Positions 16,908-26,351 of a stretch of 64,000 nucleotides of DNA are shown in pieces. The notes below the pieces were generated by a model that searched no databases, was not told where the DNA came from, and worked only from the letters and a program-made list of their open reading frames with translations. The position numbers and the translations under genes were made by a program. This stretch comes from Campylobacter concisus. Lineage in GTDB: Bacteria > Campylobacterota > Campylobacteria > Campylobacterales > Campylobacteraceae. Location: contig NZ_PIRF01000008.1 of the NCBI RefSeq assembly GCF_003049705.1, positions 31,715-95,714 on the forward strand, given 5' to 3'. Position 1 is the stretch's first letter; each line of letters opens with the position of its first letter.

Positions 16908-17041
16908 TTTCTTTTTACTCATTTTAATTTTTATCCTTAGTCTGTTTAAAATTATCAACTTTTATCTATTCTTGATTAATTACGGTAAACGATCGGTAAC
17001 TGAAATTAAAAATTTTAAGCTTCATATTAAATTTTATTGAT

Positions 17042-17047
17042 TATAAT
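17042..17047 (+). promoter_or_regulatory. -10 box of the major porin gene
   Basis: A perfect TATAAT lies 31 bases before the porin ATG, preceded by a T-rich stretch, as expected for a strong Campylobacter sigma-70 promoter. CGGTAA occurs twice upstream (16983-16988 and 16994-16999), with an 11-base period. Confidence 0.65.
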
Positions 17048-17078
17048 CGTCAGCACAAAAACCTTAAAAGGAGAAAAA

Positions 17079-18356
17079 ATGAAACTAACAAAAATTAGTT
17101 TAGCCGCTTTGGTTGCTTTAGGTGCGTTTTCAAGCGTAGCAAGTGCTACTCCACTTGAAGAAGCTATAAAAAATGTAGATCTTTCAGGATTTGCAAGATA
17201 TAGATATACAAATACTAGAGATAAAAGTGCTGATGCTTCAGCAACTCCTTCAGAAAATAGAAGTGATGCAAAACATAACTTTAAAATGATTACAAATTTT
17301 AAAGCTGCCATCGATGATAACTTCTTTGGTGTTATCGGCCTAAGATATAATGCAAATGACGGTTCAGGCGATAATGCTAAAGCTGGAACAGATAAAACAA
17401 ATACAACTGATTCATTTAAAGTTTATCAATTTTATCTAGGCTACAAAGTAGGTGCTACTACTATAACAGCTGGTAAACAAGTTATAGGTTCATACTTTAC
17501 TGATGATGCTGTCGGTACTGGTGTAAGAATAGTAAATGAAGATATCGAAGGTCTTACTTTAACAGCTCTAGCTTTTGATGCTATTGAAGGTGATGATACA
17601 GAAAGTGATGGTGATTTATACGCGGCTAAAGATGCAAATGGTGACGATATAAATAGGGTAAAAGTTTATGATTTTGGTAATCTATATGCAGCAGGTATAG
17701 CTGGTTCATATAGCCCAATAGACTTCCAACTATGGTATGCAAGCTTAACAAACCTAGCTGACCTTCTTGCTGCTGATGTAACTGCAAACTTTGCTATAAA
17801 TGATGATGTTAGCTTGGGTGGTAGAATCAACTATGTAAATAGCACAGCAGATGCAAGCGCAAAATCACACCTATCTAAAAGTATAGATGCATCTAATGGC
17901 GTAGCAAAATATAATGATGGTAATTTCTATGCTGGTGAACTTACAGCTTCGCTATTTGGTCTTGATGCAAGATTAGGTTACATGGGCTGGAAAGTTCAAG
18001 ATAAGGGCGTAACATCATTTGCATTTGAAGATAAAGGTAGCTTAATAGATGTAGGTGAGCTTACACTTGATCCAACTTGGGCTAATGGTAAAGCTAACTT
18101 AATATATGCAACAGCTGGATATACATTTGATAAATTCACAGTTGGTGCTGACTACATAAAAGGTCATATTAAACATGCTGCAGCTCCTGGCAAAAATGGC
18201 AAAGAAAAAGTTGAAGAGATTACTCCAAGATTTGCATACGCATATAGCAAAAAGTTAACATTTAGCTCATACTATGCATTCAAAACTTCAAAATTTGCTG
18301 ATGAGGCTAAAAACAAAGAAGATCAATTCAGATTTGAAGCTAAATACTCATTCTAA
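17079..18356 (+). CDS. porA: Major outer membrane protein (porin)
   Basis: The product is the trimeric general porin of the Campylobacter MOMP family. It is 425 residues. The start is the ATG at 17079 with AAAGGAG upstream; a longer in-frame start would add 14 residues that do not look like a signal peptide. The signal peptide ends at about ASA-TPLEEA, and the mature N-terminus continues KNVDLSGFARYRYTNTR, a first-strand pattern typical of the family. Alternating amphipathic strands and polar loops fill the protein, and it ends with FRFEAKYSF, the C-terminal aromatic required for outer-membrane assembly. A strong promoter and terminator make it an isolated, highly expressed unit. Confidence 0.92.
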   Translation: MKLTKISLAALVALGAFSSVASATPLEEAIKNVDLSGFARYRYTNTRDKSADASATPSENRSDAKHNFKMITNFKAAIDDNFFGVIGLRYNANDGSGDNAKAGTDKTNTTDSFKVYQFYLGYKVGATTITAGKQVIGSYFTDDAVGTGVRIVNEDIEGLTLTALAFDAIEGDDTESDGDLYAAKDANGDDINRVKVYDFGNLYAAGIAGSYSPIDFQLWYASLTNLADLLAADVTANFAINDDVSLGGRINYVNSTADASAKSHLSKSIDASNGVAKYNDGNFYAGELTASLFGLDARLGYMGWKVQDKGVTSFAFEDKGSLIDVGELTLDPTWANGKANLIYATAGYTFDKFTVGADYIKGHIKHAAAPGKNGKEKVEEITPRFAYAYSKKLTFSSYYAFKTSKFADEAKNKEDQFRFEAKYSF

Positions 18357-18384
18357 TCGTAGCTCATTAATCAACTTATGATAT

Positions 18385-18416
18385 AATCCCGGGTCGGAGC
18401 AATCTGATCCGGGATT
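18385..18416 (+). terminator. Strong terminator after the porin gene
   Basis: AATCCCGG (18385-18392) pairs with CCGGGATT (18409-18416), followed by TTTAAATTT. The eight-base perfect GC-rich stem stands out in this AT-rich gap. Confidence 0.85.
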
Positions 18417-18448
18417 TTTAAATTTAGAGCAAAATTTTAAGGAAAGTT

Positions 18449-19006
18449 ATGAAAAGTATTAAAATTTCTTTTTTGGCGTGTTTTTTGGTGGCAAATGCCT
18501 TTGCAGCTTCACAAGTCTACTATATAGAAGCTCGTGGTGAGTTTGGTAAAGAACTTGCTGAAATGGCAAAAAAGCAGGCTAATGATAGAAATGAAAAAGT
18601 AAATATCTATGTCGATGAAGATCCAAGACGCTATAAGGATAATAGAATTTTAAAATTGGGCGTTGATAGAAAGGGTAGATATAGTGTTTCTTTAGGTAAG
18701 GAGCTTTACGAAAAGCAATGTGCTAGCTGTCATGGCGAGAATGCTGATAAAAGGCCATTTGGTTCAACACCTCTAAAAAATATGGATGCTAAAGATATTG
18801 AAGATAGCATCATCTCTTATAGAAGTGACTCAAGTTTTGGTGGAAGCGGCAAAAATGTAATGCAAAACCAAGCTAAAATTCTTTCAAATAATGACCTTGG
18901 TGCGATTCTTGCCTATCTAAAAGGTAAAGATGCACTTGCAGATCAAGATACAAACGAAAATAAACCAGTTTCAACCGAAACAAAGCAAGGTAGTTATTTA
19001 AGATAA
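18449..19006 (+). CDS. Periplasmic monohaem cytochrome c with an N-terminal extension
   Basis: The 185-residue protein has a signal peptide (about 1-20) and one haem-binding motif CASCH at 91-95 in the context LYEKQCASCHGENAD, with a likely axial methionine near 138 (GKNVMQNQAKILSNNDLGAILAYL). Such cytochromes carry electrons in the periplasm. Residues about 21-82 form an unusual haem-free region (VYYIEARGEFGKELAEMAKK...) of unknown role. It has an AAGGA ribosome binding site and lies 45 bases before ccsBA, which encodes the machinery that attaches haem to it, so co-expression is likely. Confidence 0.88.
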   Translation: MKSIKISFLACFLVANAFAASQVYYIEARGEFGKELAEMAKKQANDRNEKVNIYVDEDPRRYKDNRILKLGVDRKGRYSVSLGKELYEKQCASCHGENADKRPFGSTPLKNMDAKDIEDSIISYRSDSSFGGSGKNVMQNQAKILSNNDLGAILAYLKGKDALADQDTNENKPVSTETKQGSYLR

Positions 19007-19051
19007 GTTTCGCTTTGGTAGCTTTGTCATATTATAAACAAAAGGAAACAG

Positions 19052-22000
19052 ATGTTAAATCCAAAATCATTATTTTTAAGTATGGGCTCAGCTATCATTT
19101 TGATGATAATCTTTGCCATAGCTAGCGGAGCCGCTACAATAATAGAAAGTAAAACTAGCACAGAAGCTGCATGGTACTATGTTTATGGTGCCAGCTGGTT
19201 TGCGCTCATTCAACTACTTCTTGGTATAAATTTGACCTATAATATCTTTAGATATAACTTAATCGATCCAAAAAAACTCCCTTCGCTTATATTCCATCTT
19301 GGTTTTATCGTTATCTTAATCGGTGCTGGAATAACAAGATACCTTGGCTTTGAGGCTGACATGCATATAAGAGAAAAAACTCAGTCAAATATTGTTACGA
19401 CAAAAATATCCTATTTAAATTTAACCGCATTAAACGATAATGGAGAAGAGATAAGCGCTGCTTTACCACTAGGACTTTCTGATGCAAAAAAAGGTTTTGA
19501 TTTAAAGCTAAAAATAGCAGATAATGAAGCTAATTTAAAATTTAAAGAATTTGTGCCAAATGCAAGCTATAAGTTTGTGGATGATAAAAACGGGCAACCA
19601 GTAGTGGAATTTGTGGTTTCAAACGAGAGTGAAAGTGAAGAAATCTTCTTGTTAGAAGAAGAGGAAGCAAGAGTTGCAGATATTAGTTTTATCTTTAATG
19701 CTAAGCCAGATGAGAATAAAAAATATGTACTTTTTAAATTAGTGGACGGAAATTTCACAGTTACTTCAAATACTGATCTTTCAAAATTTACAATGAGTGA
19801 TAGCTCAAAAACTGAATTAAAGGCTGGTAGTGTAAATGATTTTGGTATGGGCAGTCTTTACACTATTTCAAATATAAATTTTGCTCCAAGATTAGTTTCA
19901 GCTCATGCTTCAAGAAAGCTAGTTAGTACAAAAGATAGCGAATTTAACGCCTTGATAGCTGAATTAAATTATAAAGGCGAGAGTAAAGAGATGCATATTT
20001 TTTATAACCTAACAGAACCTTCACGCTTGGCTGTGGCTGGGCAAAAATTTAACGCTTCATGGGGCGCACAGCAAGTCAAACTTCCTTTTAGTTTATACTT
20101 AAAAGACTTTGAGCTTAAAAGATATCCTGGCTCAAATTCGCCTATGAGTTATTCAAGTGAAGTTATTGTAAAAGACGATACAAACATATCGGGGCTTGAC
20201 TATAAAATTTATATGAATCATGTGCTTGACTATGATGGTTATAGATTTTTCCAAAGTTCATACGATACAGATGAAAAAGGAACGATTCTCTCTGTCAATA
20301 AAGATCCAGGCAAGATACCAACTTACATTGGCTACTTTTTACTTGGACTTGGCTTTGTGTTAAATGTTGTAAATCCTGGTAGCCGCTTTAGAAAACTAGC
20401 TAAGTTAATAGATAATGAATCAACAAAAGGTGGTAAAAAGGTTGTTGCTATTATTGCCATTATGCTTTTAAGTTTAAATTTTAGCTCATTAAAGGCTGAA
20501 GACTTTTTGCCTAATATCAGCAAAGAGCACACACAAAAGCTTTCTAGACTTATTGTGCAAAGCTCAGATGGTAGAATGAAGCCATTTGACACTCTTAGCA
20601 AAGAAATTTTAAATAAAATACATAGAAGCGAGAGTATAAATAGCCTAAATTCGAATCAAGCTATGCTTTCAATAATGGTAACGCCTGATTTTTGGCGAAG
20701 TGAAAAAATTATCTCACTTGGACAAAGTAAGGAGCTAAAAAAAGAGCTTGGCATAGATGAAAATGCAAAATATGCAAGTTTTAATGATTTTTTTAGAGCT
20801 ACAAAAGATGGCGGAAGTGAATATAAACTCACAAAATTTGCTGAAATTGCTAATCGCAAGCACCCTGGATCACGCAATACCTTTGATAAAGACGTGATCA
20901 AGATCGATGAGAGATTGAACGTTTTTTATATGATATTTATTGGTGAAATTTTTAAAATTTTTCCAAAGCAAGATGACCCATCAAACTCTTGGTATTCACC
21001 TGCTAGTGCAATGATGTATTTTCCGCCTAAGGAGGCCGATCTAGTCATTAATATGATGAGAGAGTATTTTGCAGCAGTTGATGCAGCAACAAAAGATAAT
21101 GATTGGAGTAAGGCTGATGCCACACTTGATAAAATTTCAGCCTATCAGCAAAAGTACGGTTCTGCTGTAATGCCAAGTGAAGAAAAGATAAATATAGAAA
21201 TTTTGTTTAATAAAATTCAAATTTTTGAACGATTGACGCCGGTTTATCTTTTGGCTGGCCTTGCACTTTTATTTTTTGTTTTTGTCAAAATGCTAGCTCC
21301 AAAAGTTCAGATAAATGGTATTGTAAGAGTTGTATACACTGTAAATTTACTAGCTTTTCTTGCTCATACTGTCGGACTTGGACTTCGTTGGTACATTGCT
21401 GAGCATGCGCCTTGGAGTAACGCTTATGAATCAATGGTCTATATCTCATGGGCTCTAGGATTTTCTGGTATCGTCTTTGCAAAACGTAGCCCTATCGCTC
21501 TTGCTCTTACGTCTATATTGGCTGGTGTTACATTGTTTGTTGCGCACCTTAGCTGGATGGATCCGCAGATCACTACACTTGTGCCAGTGCTTCAAAGCTA
21601 CTGGCTAACAATACATGTTTCCGTCATTACTGCAAGTTATGGATTTTTAGGGCTTTGTGCGTTACTTGGTGGCTTTACACTATTGCTTATCATTTTACAA
21701 AATAAGAAAAAGCCAAATCCAGAAATTTCTCGCAATATCCTCGAAGCTACCCGTATAAATGAGATGGCTATGATACTAGGACTTAGCTTGCTTACTCTTG
21801 GAAATTTCCTAGGCGGTGTTTGGGCGAATGAGAGCTGGGGCAGATATTGGGGCTGGGATAGTAAGGAGACTTGGGCGCTAGTTTCGATACTTGTTTATGC
21901 CGCAGTTCTTCATATAAGATTTATCCCAAAGCTAAACAACCAATATGCGTTTGCAGTGGCTTCATTTTTTGCTTATTGGTCGATTATTATGACTTATTTT

Positions 22001-22147
22001 GGCGTAAATTTTTATTTAGCTGGTATGCACTCGTATGCAGCTGGCGATCCATTACCAGTGCCTGATTTTGTCTGGATTAGTATCGTAATAATGGTGCTTA
22101 TGAGTGTTTTAGCATTTACAAAGCGCTCACTTTGCTCAAGGCTTTAG
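19052..22147 (+). CDS. ccsBA: Fused cytochrome c synthetase CcsBA (system II)
   Basis: CcsBA exports haem and ligates it to apocytochromes c in the periplasm. The 1031-residue protein joins a ResB/CcsB part (N-terminal membrane segments and a large periplasmic domain, about 1-470) to a CcsA/ResC part (C-terminal multi-span region, about 720-1031). The haem-handling WWD-type motif WGRYWGWDSKETWAL starts near residue 929, and conserved histidines occur in flanking spans, for example in FLAHTVGLGLRWY. Fusion of the two parts is normal for this phylum. It follows a cytochrome c gene and is followed with no gap (TAG then ATG) by a small membrane protein. Confidence 0.95.
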   Translation: MLNPKSLFLSMGSAIILMIIFAIASGAATIIESKTSTEAAWYYVYGASWFALIQLLLGINLTYNIFRYNLIDPKKLPSLIFHLGFIVILIGAGITRYLGFEADMHIREKTQSNIVTTKISYLNLTALNDNGEEISAALPLGLSDAKKGFDLKLKIADNEANLKFKEFVPNASYKFVDDKNGQPVVEFVVSNESESEEIFLLEEEEARVADISFIFNAKPDENKKYVLFKLVDGNFTVTSNTDLSKFTMSDSSKTELKAGSVNDFGMGSLYTISNINFAPRLVSAHASRKLVSTKDSEFNALIAELNYKGESKEMHIFYNLTEPSRLAVAGQKFNASWGAQQVKLPFSLYLKDFELKRYPGSNSPMSYSSEVIVKDDTNISGLDYKIYMNHVLDYDGYRFFQSSYDTDEKGTILSVNKDPGKIPTYIGYFLLGLGFVLNVVNPGSRFRKLAKLIDNESTKGGKKVVAIIAIMLLSLNFSSLKAEDFLPNISKEHTQKLSRLIVQSSDGRMKPFDTLSKEILNKIHRSESINSLNSNQAMLSIMVTPDFWRSEKIISLGQSKELKKELGIDENAKYASFNDFFRATKDGGSEYKLTKFAEIANRKHPGSRNTFDKDVIKIDERLNVFYMIFIGEIFKIFPKQDDPSNSWYSPASAMMYFPPKEADLVINMMREYFAAVDAATKDNDWSKADATLDKISAYQQKYGSAVMPSEEKINIEILFNKIQIFERLTPVYLLAGLALLFFVFVKMLAPKVQINGIVRVVYTVNLLAFLAHTVGLGLRWYIAEHAPWSNAYESMVYISWALGFSGIVFAKRSPIALALTSILAGVTLFVAHLSWMDPQITTLVPVLQSYWLTIHVSVITASYGFLGLCALLGGFTLLLIILQNKKKPNPEISRNILEATRINEMAMILGLSLLTLGNFLGGVWANESWGRYWGWDSKETWALVSILVYAAVLHIRFIPKLNNQYAFAVASFFAYWSIIMTYFGVNFYLAGMHSYAAGDPLPVPDFVWISIVIMVLMSVLAFTKRSLCSRL

Positions 22148-22579
22148 ATGCTAATAAAAGGTCTAATAGTTTTCTTTATTGTATTGCTTTTAATCGCAAT
22201 TTGTGCGTTAATCTATTTACTTTTAAGAAATAGAGATTATAGCGCCGAAATAAAGGAGCTTGCATTAGAAAAAGAAGAGATAACGATCGAAAAGCTTGAA
22301 AAGCTTGCGGGTGATAATAGTTTAAGCAAAAACGAGCTTTTCGAACTTATTCAAATCTTTGTAGGAAATTTTAGTATACCAGCTAAAAATAACCAAGTCA
22401 TGCCAAAAGAGGCAAATAACTATATAAATTTTATAATTTTAATCTGCTCTCATAAAAATTCTGATGCAAAGCTCATTAGTTTTTTAGACAAAGAAGCTAA
22501 AAAGAAAAACCCAAGCTACATTGTCGAAATAGAAGAGAGTGAAAAAATCGGCATAGAAAATCGCAAAAATCGTAGATAA
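22148..22579 (+). CDS. Unknown protein with an N-terminal membrane anchor
   Basis: The protein is 143 residues. Residues about 3-26 form one hydrophobic span (LIKGLIVFFIVLLLIAICALIYLLL), and the rest is a lysine- and glutamate-rich helical cytoplasmic or periplasmic domain ending in RKNRR. The ATG directly follows the ccsBA stop codon, so translation is probably coupled, and a role linked to cytochrome biogenesis is possible but not shown by any motif. I do not recognise the family. Confidence 0.7.
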   Translation: MLIKGLIVFFIVLLLIAICALIYLLLRNRDYSAEIKELALEKEEITIEKLEKLAGDNSLSKNELFELIQIFVGNFSIPAKNNQVMPKEANNYINFIILICSHKNSDAKLISFLDKEAKKKNPSYIVEIEESEKIGIENRKNRR

Positions 22580-22631
22580 ATTTATTCAAAAAGTGTAGTT
22601 AAAATATCTTAAAATTAAGTTTGGTTTAAAA

Positions 22632-23132
22632 ATGGGTTCTTATGATATTGATTCTATGTATGTGGTATTTCTTATTTTCTTTTCAATCGTATTGCCTATA
22701 TTTTTGATAATTCCTACAGGTAGATATAATATAAAGGTTTATGCGAGTAAATTTGATCTAATTGGACTTCATCTAATTTTTCCAATTATTATATTGCCTG
22801 CTTTGGTAGGTATTTTTATTTTAGTTTGTAGCTTTTTAAATATTTCAGATTATACTGGTTTAAGCTTTGTATTCTATGCTTTTTTGATTCTAATGATGGC
22901 CTATATAATTTATGGTTTTTATGTTTGTATCAGATACAACTACGGCTTTTTTCATTGTATCGTAGCGCTTTTCTTAAGATTTAATTATGTTATGCCGCTT
23001 ATTTATCTGCTCTTTTTAGGCGGAAAAAACTACAAAGATGACAAAGAGATAACTTCTAAAAATATTAAAGACTTAAAATTTTTTGATCAGTTTAGATTTT
23101 CCATTTATAATTTAATTGCTATTAGAAACTAA
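22632..23132 (+). CDS. Unknown four-span membrane protein
   Basis: The 166-residue product has about four hydrophobic spans: residues 9-27, 42-67, 78-101 and 107-128. A conserved-looking loop, CIRYNYGFFHCI, precedes the last span, and the C-terminal tail is charged (KNYKDDKEITSKNIKDL). No family is recognised. The ribosome binding site is weak and the sequence is more AT-rich than its neighbours. It sits between the ccsBA block and the convergent pbpB gene, a spot where accessory genes may insert. Confidence 0.6.
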   Translation: MGSYDIDSMYVVFLIFFSIVLPIFLIIPTGRYNIKVYASKFDLIGLHLIFPIIILPALVGIFILVCSFLNISDYTGLSFVFYAFLILMMAYIIYGFYVCIRYNYGFFHCIVALFLRFNYVMPLIYLLFLGGKNYKDDKEITSKNIKDLKFFDQFRFSIYNLIAIRN

Positions 23133-23243
23133 AAGTATTTTAAGAGCATTAAAGGTTTTGCAATTAGAGAAAATGCCAAAAAGCAAGAGAAATTTTTATA
23201 TTTAGCTTTTGCTTAGTTTTTATATCTTTCTTATCCTTAAATT

Positions 23244-25076
23244 TTAGTCTAAAGCAGGCTTTTGTTTTGTCTTATCGTTTTTAAGCTTATCTTTTTTGGC
23301 TTCAAACTCAGCTATTACATTTGCATCAGGAAATAAATATCCATCTTCAACCATCAGATCAACTGCTTTTTTAAACATAGGCAACGCACTTTGAGCGCCG
23401 AAGTAGTAGTAAGGTCTTTTAGGATCCCTTGCTAAAACGCCTATTGTGTAGCTATTGCCTCTTGTATCATTTACAAAGCCAAAAAATGAGCCATTGTAGG
23501 TATTGCTGTATCCACCACTACCTGAGGCAATGTGTGCAGTTCCAGTCTTGCCACCTATCTCAAGCCCTGGTGTAAAGGCTTTTAGTCCAGTACCTTTCTC
23601 AACCGTTTTTATTAAAATTCTCTTCATTATCTTTGCGGTTTCTTGTGATATAACTTGAGCTGGCTCGGACTTTGGCAAATCGTATCTTTTTCCATTTCTC
23701 TCTAAGTAGGCAACCATGTGAGGAGTAACTTCAATGCCTTTATTGTTAAATGTATTATAGGCTTTTAAAAGCTGCATAAATGTAGCTTGCAAGCCGTATC
23801 CGTAGCTCACAGTCGCCTTATATGTCGATGAGTTTAGCTTTGTAACTGTTGGCATCATACCTACTTGCTCGTAAGGTAGATCTATGCCAGTCTTTCTTGA
23901 AAAGCCAAAATTTAAAAGTCCTTGATAAATTTGTGGCCCATTTAGTCGCTCAACAAGCTGGATCATGCCTATGTTTGAACTGTGTACGATTATATCCTCA
24001 GCACTCATAAAAGGCTCTGGATGGGTATCTTTGATTATCCTTTTGCCAAGTTGGTATCGGCCATTATAGGTATTTACAAGCTCGAATGGATTTACTTTCT
24101 TCTCTTGAAGTAAGATAGAAAATATAAATGGTTTAAAAACTGAGCCAACTTCATAAGCATATTCGCTAACGGTCGAGTTTAGAGCGTTATAATCTTGCTT
24201 TCTTATATTTGAAGGATCATACCTTGAGCTAGAAGCTAGGGCTAAAATTTCTCCATTTTTGCTATTCATTATGCATATAACTAACTCTTTTGCATCTAGA
24301 AATTCACGCTTTTCATCTAAAATTTGCTCTAGTTTAGTTTGAAATTTTAATGGTATAGAGAGCACCGCATTGTAGCCATCTACTCTTGTTGCTAAATTTG
24401 AGTCACTTGTTAAAATAATATTATTTCCAATATCGCGAGGCCCTAAAATTTTTGCATTTTGTATAGGGGCTAAATAATCTTCATAATATCTCTCAAGACC
24501 TTTTACACCTTTGCTTTTTGTAAGCGTGTCACTTTCAGTTTTGCTCACGTAGCCAATAGCTGGTGTGAGGGCATCTTTTGACATAAATTTACGATTTTGA
24601 CCGCTCTCCATTACTCTCATGCCCTGAAATGAAGCAAGGCCTGTTTTTGGGTCAAGGTATGAAACCAAAATGCTCTTGCGATTTAGCTTTCTTGAGAGCT
24701 CTTGAAGGTAGGTAGCACCCTTTGCATCAATGCTATATGAGAGCGTAACGATACCTTTTGTGCCATTTATAATCTTTCTTACTTTGTTTGGATCGTCGCC
24801 GCTGTAAAGCGAATATAGCTTGATAAACATCTCTTTTTTATTAGGATCAATATTTCTAGTGTCAAGCATTACTTTGTAGAGTTTTTGACTTGAAGAGATG
24901 CTAAAGCCATCTTTTGTGATTATATTGCCACGAATCGCTGTATTTATATCGCTTGTTTGAAGCCTAGGAAGCTTTCGCTCGATACTTGCTCTATAAAATA
25001 TGACAAGTACAAATATTGAAATTCCAAAAGTAATTAATAAAAAAAGTATGGTTATTTTTGATTTTCTGGAATTCAT
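23244..25076 (-). CDS. pbpB: Penicillin-binding protein 2 / FtsI-type transpeptidase
   Basis: This is a class B penicillin-binding protein that cross-links septal peptidoglycan. I use the ATG at 25076 (MNSRKSKITILFLLITFG), giving 610 residues; a GTG at 25118 would overlap fliE. One N-terminal membrane span is followed by the dimerisation domain and the transpeptidase domain. The catalytic motifs are SVFK (in YEVGSVFKPFIFS), SSN (in HSSNIGMIQL) and KTG (in GGKTGTAH). The gene is the last of the flgB-flgC-fliE-pbpB run, an order also found in C. jejuni, which places a division enzyme downstream of a flagellar promoter. Confidence 0.92.
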   Translation of the reverse strand: MNSRKSKITILFLLITFGISIFVLVIFYRASIERKLPRLQTSDINTAIRGNIITKDGFSISSSQKLYKVMLDTRNIDPNKKEMFIKLYSLYSGDDPNKVRKIINGTKGIVTLSYSIDAKGATYLQELSRKLNRKSILVSYLDPKTGLASFQGMRVMESGQNRKFMSKDALTPAIGYVSKTESDTLTKSKGVKGLERYYEDYLAPIQNAKILGPRDIGNNIILTSDSNLATRVDGYNAVLSIPLKFQTKLEQILDEKREFLDAKELVICIMNSKNGEILALASSSRYDPSNIRKQDYNALNSTVSEYAYEVGSVFKPFIFSILLQEKKVNPFELVNTYNGRYQLGKRIIKDTHPEPFMSAEDIIVHSSNIGMIQLVERLNGPQIYQGLLNFGFSRKTGIDLPYEQVGMMPTVTKLNSSTYKATVSYGYGLQATFMQLLKAYNTFNNKGIEVTPHMVAYLERNGKRYDLPKSEPAQVISQETAKIMKRILIKTVEKGTGLKAFTPGLEIGGKTGTAHIASGSGGYSNTYNGSFFGFVNDTRGNSYTIGVLARDPKRPYYYFGAQSALPMFKKAVDLMVEDGYLFPDANVIAEFEAKKDKLKNDKTKQKPALD

Positions 25077-25083
25077 TAATGAC

Positions 25084-25377
25084 TTAAATTTGTGTTCTAG
25101 AAATTTCTTTATAAGCACTTAGTGCTTTGTTGCGAATTTCTAGCATAAGCTTCATGCTAGTCTCTGCTTTGCCTATCGCAATAGCAGCTTGGTGCAGGTC
25201 TTTTACCTCGCCAGTTGCAAGATCGGCTATGGCTTTATCTGCATTGATTTGGACTTTATTTAGCTCTTTTAAAGAGTCGTTTAGAGCATTTTCAAAGCCG
25301 CCTTCTTCGCCTGCTTTTGCTATTTTATTTGAATTTTCATTTTTATTTATTTTGTCTAAATTTATACTATTTATCAT
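25084..25377 (-). CDS. fliE: Flagellar hook-basal body protein FliE
   Basis: FliE joins the MS ring to the proximal rod and is an early substrate of the flagellar export apparatus. The 97-residue protein ends with the typical segment LHQAAIAIGKAETSMKLMLE and then IRNKALSAYKEI, which forms the conserved C-terminal helices. Its ATG overlaps the flgC stop codon by one base (TAATG), showing tight translational coupling. It is followed after 7 bases by pbpB. Confidence 0.94.
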   Translation of the reverse strand: MINSINLDKINKNENSNKIAKAGEEGGFENALNDSLKELNKVQINADKAIADLATGEVKDLHQAAIAIGKAETSMKLMLEIRNKALSAYKEISRTQI

Positions 25378-25877
25378 TATGCTTGTCCTGAAATAAGTGA
25401 TATCGCACTTTGTGCTATTGTTTTTGCATTTTGAAAGGCTGCCACGTTTGCTTGGTATGCCCTTGTTGCTTCAAGTAGGTCAGACATCTCAATAACCGGA
25501 TTTATATTTGGAAATGCGACGTAGCCATTTGCATTTGCATCTGGATGGCTCGGGTCATATTTTAGCTGAAAGTCCTTATCGTCACGCACCACTTTATCCA
25601 CGATCACGCTAGTTAGGGCAGGGTGAGCGTTTTTTGGTGAGCTTGGATCATCAAGTGGATTTTCATACTCGAGTAGACTTTGTGAGCTTTTAAGTTGATC
25701 GTTTAAAATTTTATCAAAATTCATCTCTTTAAAGATCACCTCTTGTCTTCTGTAAGGACCACCTTCAGCCGTTCTTGTAGTCTGTGCGTTTGCTATGTTT
25801 GAGCTGATGACGTTCATTCTGAAACGTTGTGCGCTTAGTCCGTATCCACTAATATCAAAATCGTTTAAGTATGACAT
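25377..25877 (-). CDS. flgC: Flagellar proximal rod protein FlgC
   Basis: FlgC is a component of the flagellar rod. The start is set at the second of two adjacent ATGs (25877), with AGGAG five bases upstream, giving 166 residues; the protein begins MSYLNDFDISGYGLSAQRFR. The N-terminal rod/hook signature NVISSNIANAQTTRTAEGGPYRR and the C-terminal amphipathic helix ATRAYQANVAAFQNAKTIAQ are clear. It lies between flgB and fliE with 5-8 bases and one base of overlap respectively. Confidence 0.95.
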   Translation of the reverse strand: MSYLNDFDISGYGLSAQRFRMNVISSNIANAQTTRTAEGGPYRRQEVIFKEMNFDKILNDQLKSSQSLLEYENPLDDPSSPKNAHPALTSVIVDKVVRDDKDFQLKYDPSHPDANANGYVAFPNINPVIEMSDLLEATRAYQANVAAFQNAKTIAQSAISLISGQA

Positions 25878-25885
25878 CATCTCTC

Positions 25886-26320
25886 CTAGTTCTTAGCACT
25901 TGCGTCTATGACGCTTTTAAAGATATTGCTTTGAGCCTTGTAGGCGCTATCAAGGGCGTTTATCATAACTGTATTTTTGCCCATTTCTGTTGTCTCAACA
26001 TCAAGATCGACTGTGTTTGCATCGTTTCTAGCCATGTGACCATCGCGCAAGAAAATTTGAGCTGTGTCGTTTTTTGGGAAATCAACCGCAGCCATGTGCG
26101 CTTCGTTTGTCTTAGCAAGTTGTAGTTTTTTTTGGCTTGAAGTGTTATAAATTTCATTTGCTTTTTCTTTTAAAACATCTTCAAATCTTATATCTCTAGC
26201 TTTATAAAATGGTGTATCAACGTTTGCAAGATTGCCAGAGATTAGTTTTTGGCGTAGTTCTCTGCCTGCAAGAGCTGATTCAACAAGTGGGCTAGATTTT
26301 GATTTATCTAAAACAAACAT
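25886..26320 (-). CDS. flgB: Flagellar proximal rod protein FlgB
   Basis: FlgB forms the base of the flagellar rod with FlgC. The 144-residue protein has the signature LISGNLANVDTPFYKARDIRFEDVL in its N-terminal half and a C-terminal helix ending NIFKSVIDASAKN. An AAGGA ribosome binding site precedes the ATG. It is the first gene of the flgB-flgC-fliE-pbpB operon and is directly preceded by a textbook sigma-54 promoter at 26352-26370, in keeping with RpoN control of rod and hook genes in Campylobacter. Confidence 0.95.
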   Translation of the reverse strand: MFVLDKSKSSPLVESALAGRELRQKLISGNLANVDTPFYKARDIRFEDVLKEKANEIYNTSSQKKLQLAKTNEAHMAAVDFPKNDTAQIFLRDGHMARNDANTVDLDVETTEMGKNTVMINALDSAYKAQSNIFKSVIDASAKN

Positions 26321-26351
26321 TTAAAATCCTTATGAAATTTCACATTTTTAT

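Noticed and set aside
25077..25118. A GTG start for pbpB inside fliE
   Set aside because: It would overlap fliE by 35 bases without a ribosome binding site, while the ATG at 25076 places the first span where expected.
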